From Flavobacteriia bacterium (GTDB lineage: Bacteria > Bacteroidota > Bacteroidia > Flavobacteriales_D > Crocinitomicaceae), in the NCBI GenBank assembly GCA_009923965.1, contig RFSL01000063.1, forward strand, positions 1 through 6,129: DNA of 6,129 nt, written 5' to 3'. Positions 5,671 to 6,129 of the stretch are shown here, piece by piece. Position 1 is the first letter of the stretch. Every line of letters begins with the position of its first letter. The notes below the pieces were generated by a model. The model made no database searches. It saw only the letters and a list, made by a program, of their open reading frames with translations, and was not told where the DNA came from. Made by a program: the position numbers and the translations under genes.

Positions 5671-6129
5671 AGAAACTGCTTTATATTCTTGTACTTTTCC
5701 TTCCATTTTTGAGCTTTGCTCAATTGAATCAAAAAGATGCAAATGGAAAAAAACAGGGTGTTTGGCAAAAAAAATATCCAGGAAGTAATACTTTTATTTA
5801 CAAAGGTCAATTTAAAGATGACAAGGCAATTGGAGAGTTTACGTATTATTATGAAAGCGGAAAGATAAAATCAGTTATTAAACACTTTCCAAATTCAAAT
5901 CTATCGTTTGCAGTTTTTTATTCTGAAAATGAAGCAGTTTTATCAGAGGGCTTTTATAAAAATCAGTTAAAAGATTCTACTTGGTTGAACTTTACTTCTT
6001 CCGGAGCTATTTCAAGCAAAGAAAGTTTTTTGCAAAATCAACTGAACGGAGAAAAAATTATTTATTATATCGAAGGTCAAATTGAAAATGGTGTACTTAT
6101 TCCTTTATCTATTTCAAATTATAAGAAAG
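5667..6129 (+). CDS. Secreted MORN-like repeat protein, N-terminal part, cut by the window edge
   Basis: The frame begins at ATG 5667, overlapping the HAD stop (ATGA, 5667-5670), and stays open for 154 codons to the right edge. A signal peptide with core LLYILVLFLPFLSF ends at SFA|Q (residues 18/19). The mature part begins LNQKDANGKKQGVWQKKYPG. It continues with repeated units of about 20-25 residues of the type G-x(F/Y)-x-(D/N)-x-(K/L)-x-G-x-(F/W)-x-x-Y-x-x-(S/D)G (for example YKGQFKDDKAIGEFTYYYES and EGFYKNQLKDSTWLNFTSSG). These are typical of MORN variants that databases often label YwqK-family antitoxin. That label does not imply a toxin-antitoxin role here, and no toxin gene is visible. 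The protein is probably periplasmic or outer-membrane associated. Total length and C-terminal domains are unknown. Confidence 0.8.
   Translation, partial: MKKLLYILVLFLPFLSFAQLNQKDANGKKQGVWQKKYPGSNTFIYKGQFKDDKAIGEFTYYYESGKIKSVIKHFPNSNLSFAVFYSENEAVLSEGFYKNQLKDSTWLNFTSSGAISSKESFLQNQLNGEKIIYYIEGQIENGVLIPLSISNYKK

Noticed and set aside
5481..5810. Minus-strand 109-codon frame
   Set aside because: It spans the HAD/MORN junction in antisense. Its hydrophobic stretches are the complement of AT-rich coding sequence, and both sense genes are well supported.
5667..6129. Toxin-antitoxin system based on the MORN-like (YwqK-type) protein
   Set aside because: The protein has a signal peptide and lies in a glycosyltransferase operon. 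No toxin-like partner is visible, and the antitoxin label for this family rests on weak precedent.

Overview
The window looks like chromosomal DNA from a low-GC member of the Bacteroidota, most likely a Flavobacteriales-type organism. The evidence is a C-terminal type IX secretion (T9SS) sorting domain, Bacteroidota-style -7 boxes (TAnnTTTG), A-rich tracts rather than Shine-Dalgarno sequences before start codons, and Bacteroidota-type small lipoproteins. Rank below phylum is inference. There is no tRNA, rRNA, CRISPR array, insertion sequence or phage gene.

Layout. Positions 1-897 (minus strand) hold the N-terminal 299 codons of an acetyl-CoA synthetase, cut by the left edge. A short intergenic stretch with a 14-T run separates it from two tandem plus-strand cassettes, each made of promoter-like block, A-run, small Cys-rich lipoprotein gene and UUCR-loop terminator. 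The first cassette (953-1177) is interrupted by an in-frame TAA at codon 29. The second (1313-1537) is intact. Next come a 32-residue membrane mini-protein (1635-1733) and, 4 bases later, a 792-residue secreted multidomain protein (1738-4116). That protein has a choice-of-anchor B/LVIVD beta-propeller, a carboxypeptidase-regulatory-like domain, a second beta-sandwich, a jelly-roll-like module and a T9SS sorting domain.

After a 70-base gap with two overlapping -7-like boxes comes a tightly coupled three-gene operon. It contains a polyprenyl-phosphate-type family 2 glycosyltransferase (4187-5134), a HAD-IIIA phosphatase-like protein (5131-5670) and a secreted MORN-like repeat protein (5667 to beyond the right edge). 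Both junctions are ATGA stop/start overlaps.

How the genes work together. Acetyl-CoA synthetase is a housekeeping metabolic gene, unrelated to the rest. The lipoproteins, the T9SS protein and the MORN-like protein are all predicted to be exported or cell-surface proteins. The glycosyltransferase and HAD protein probably act in envelope glycan or lipid-linked sugar metabolism, though their substrates cannot be read from the sequence.

The most interesting local signal is the duplicated lipoprotein cassette. It preserves promoter, A-run, cysteine pattern and terminator in both copies while one copy carries a premature stop. I see no convincing evidence for a wholly new multi-gene system.
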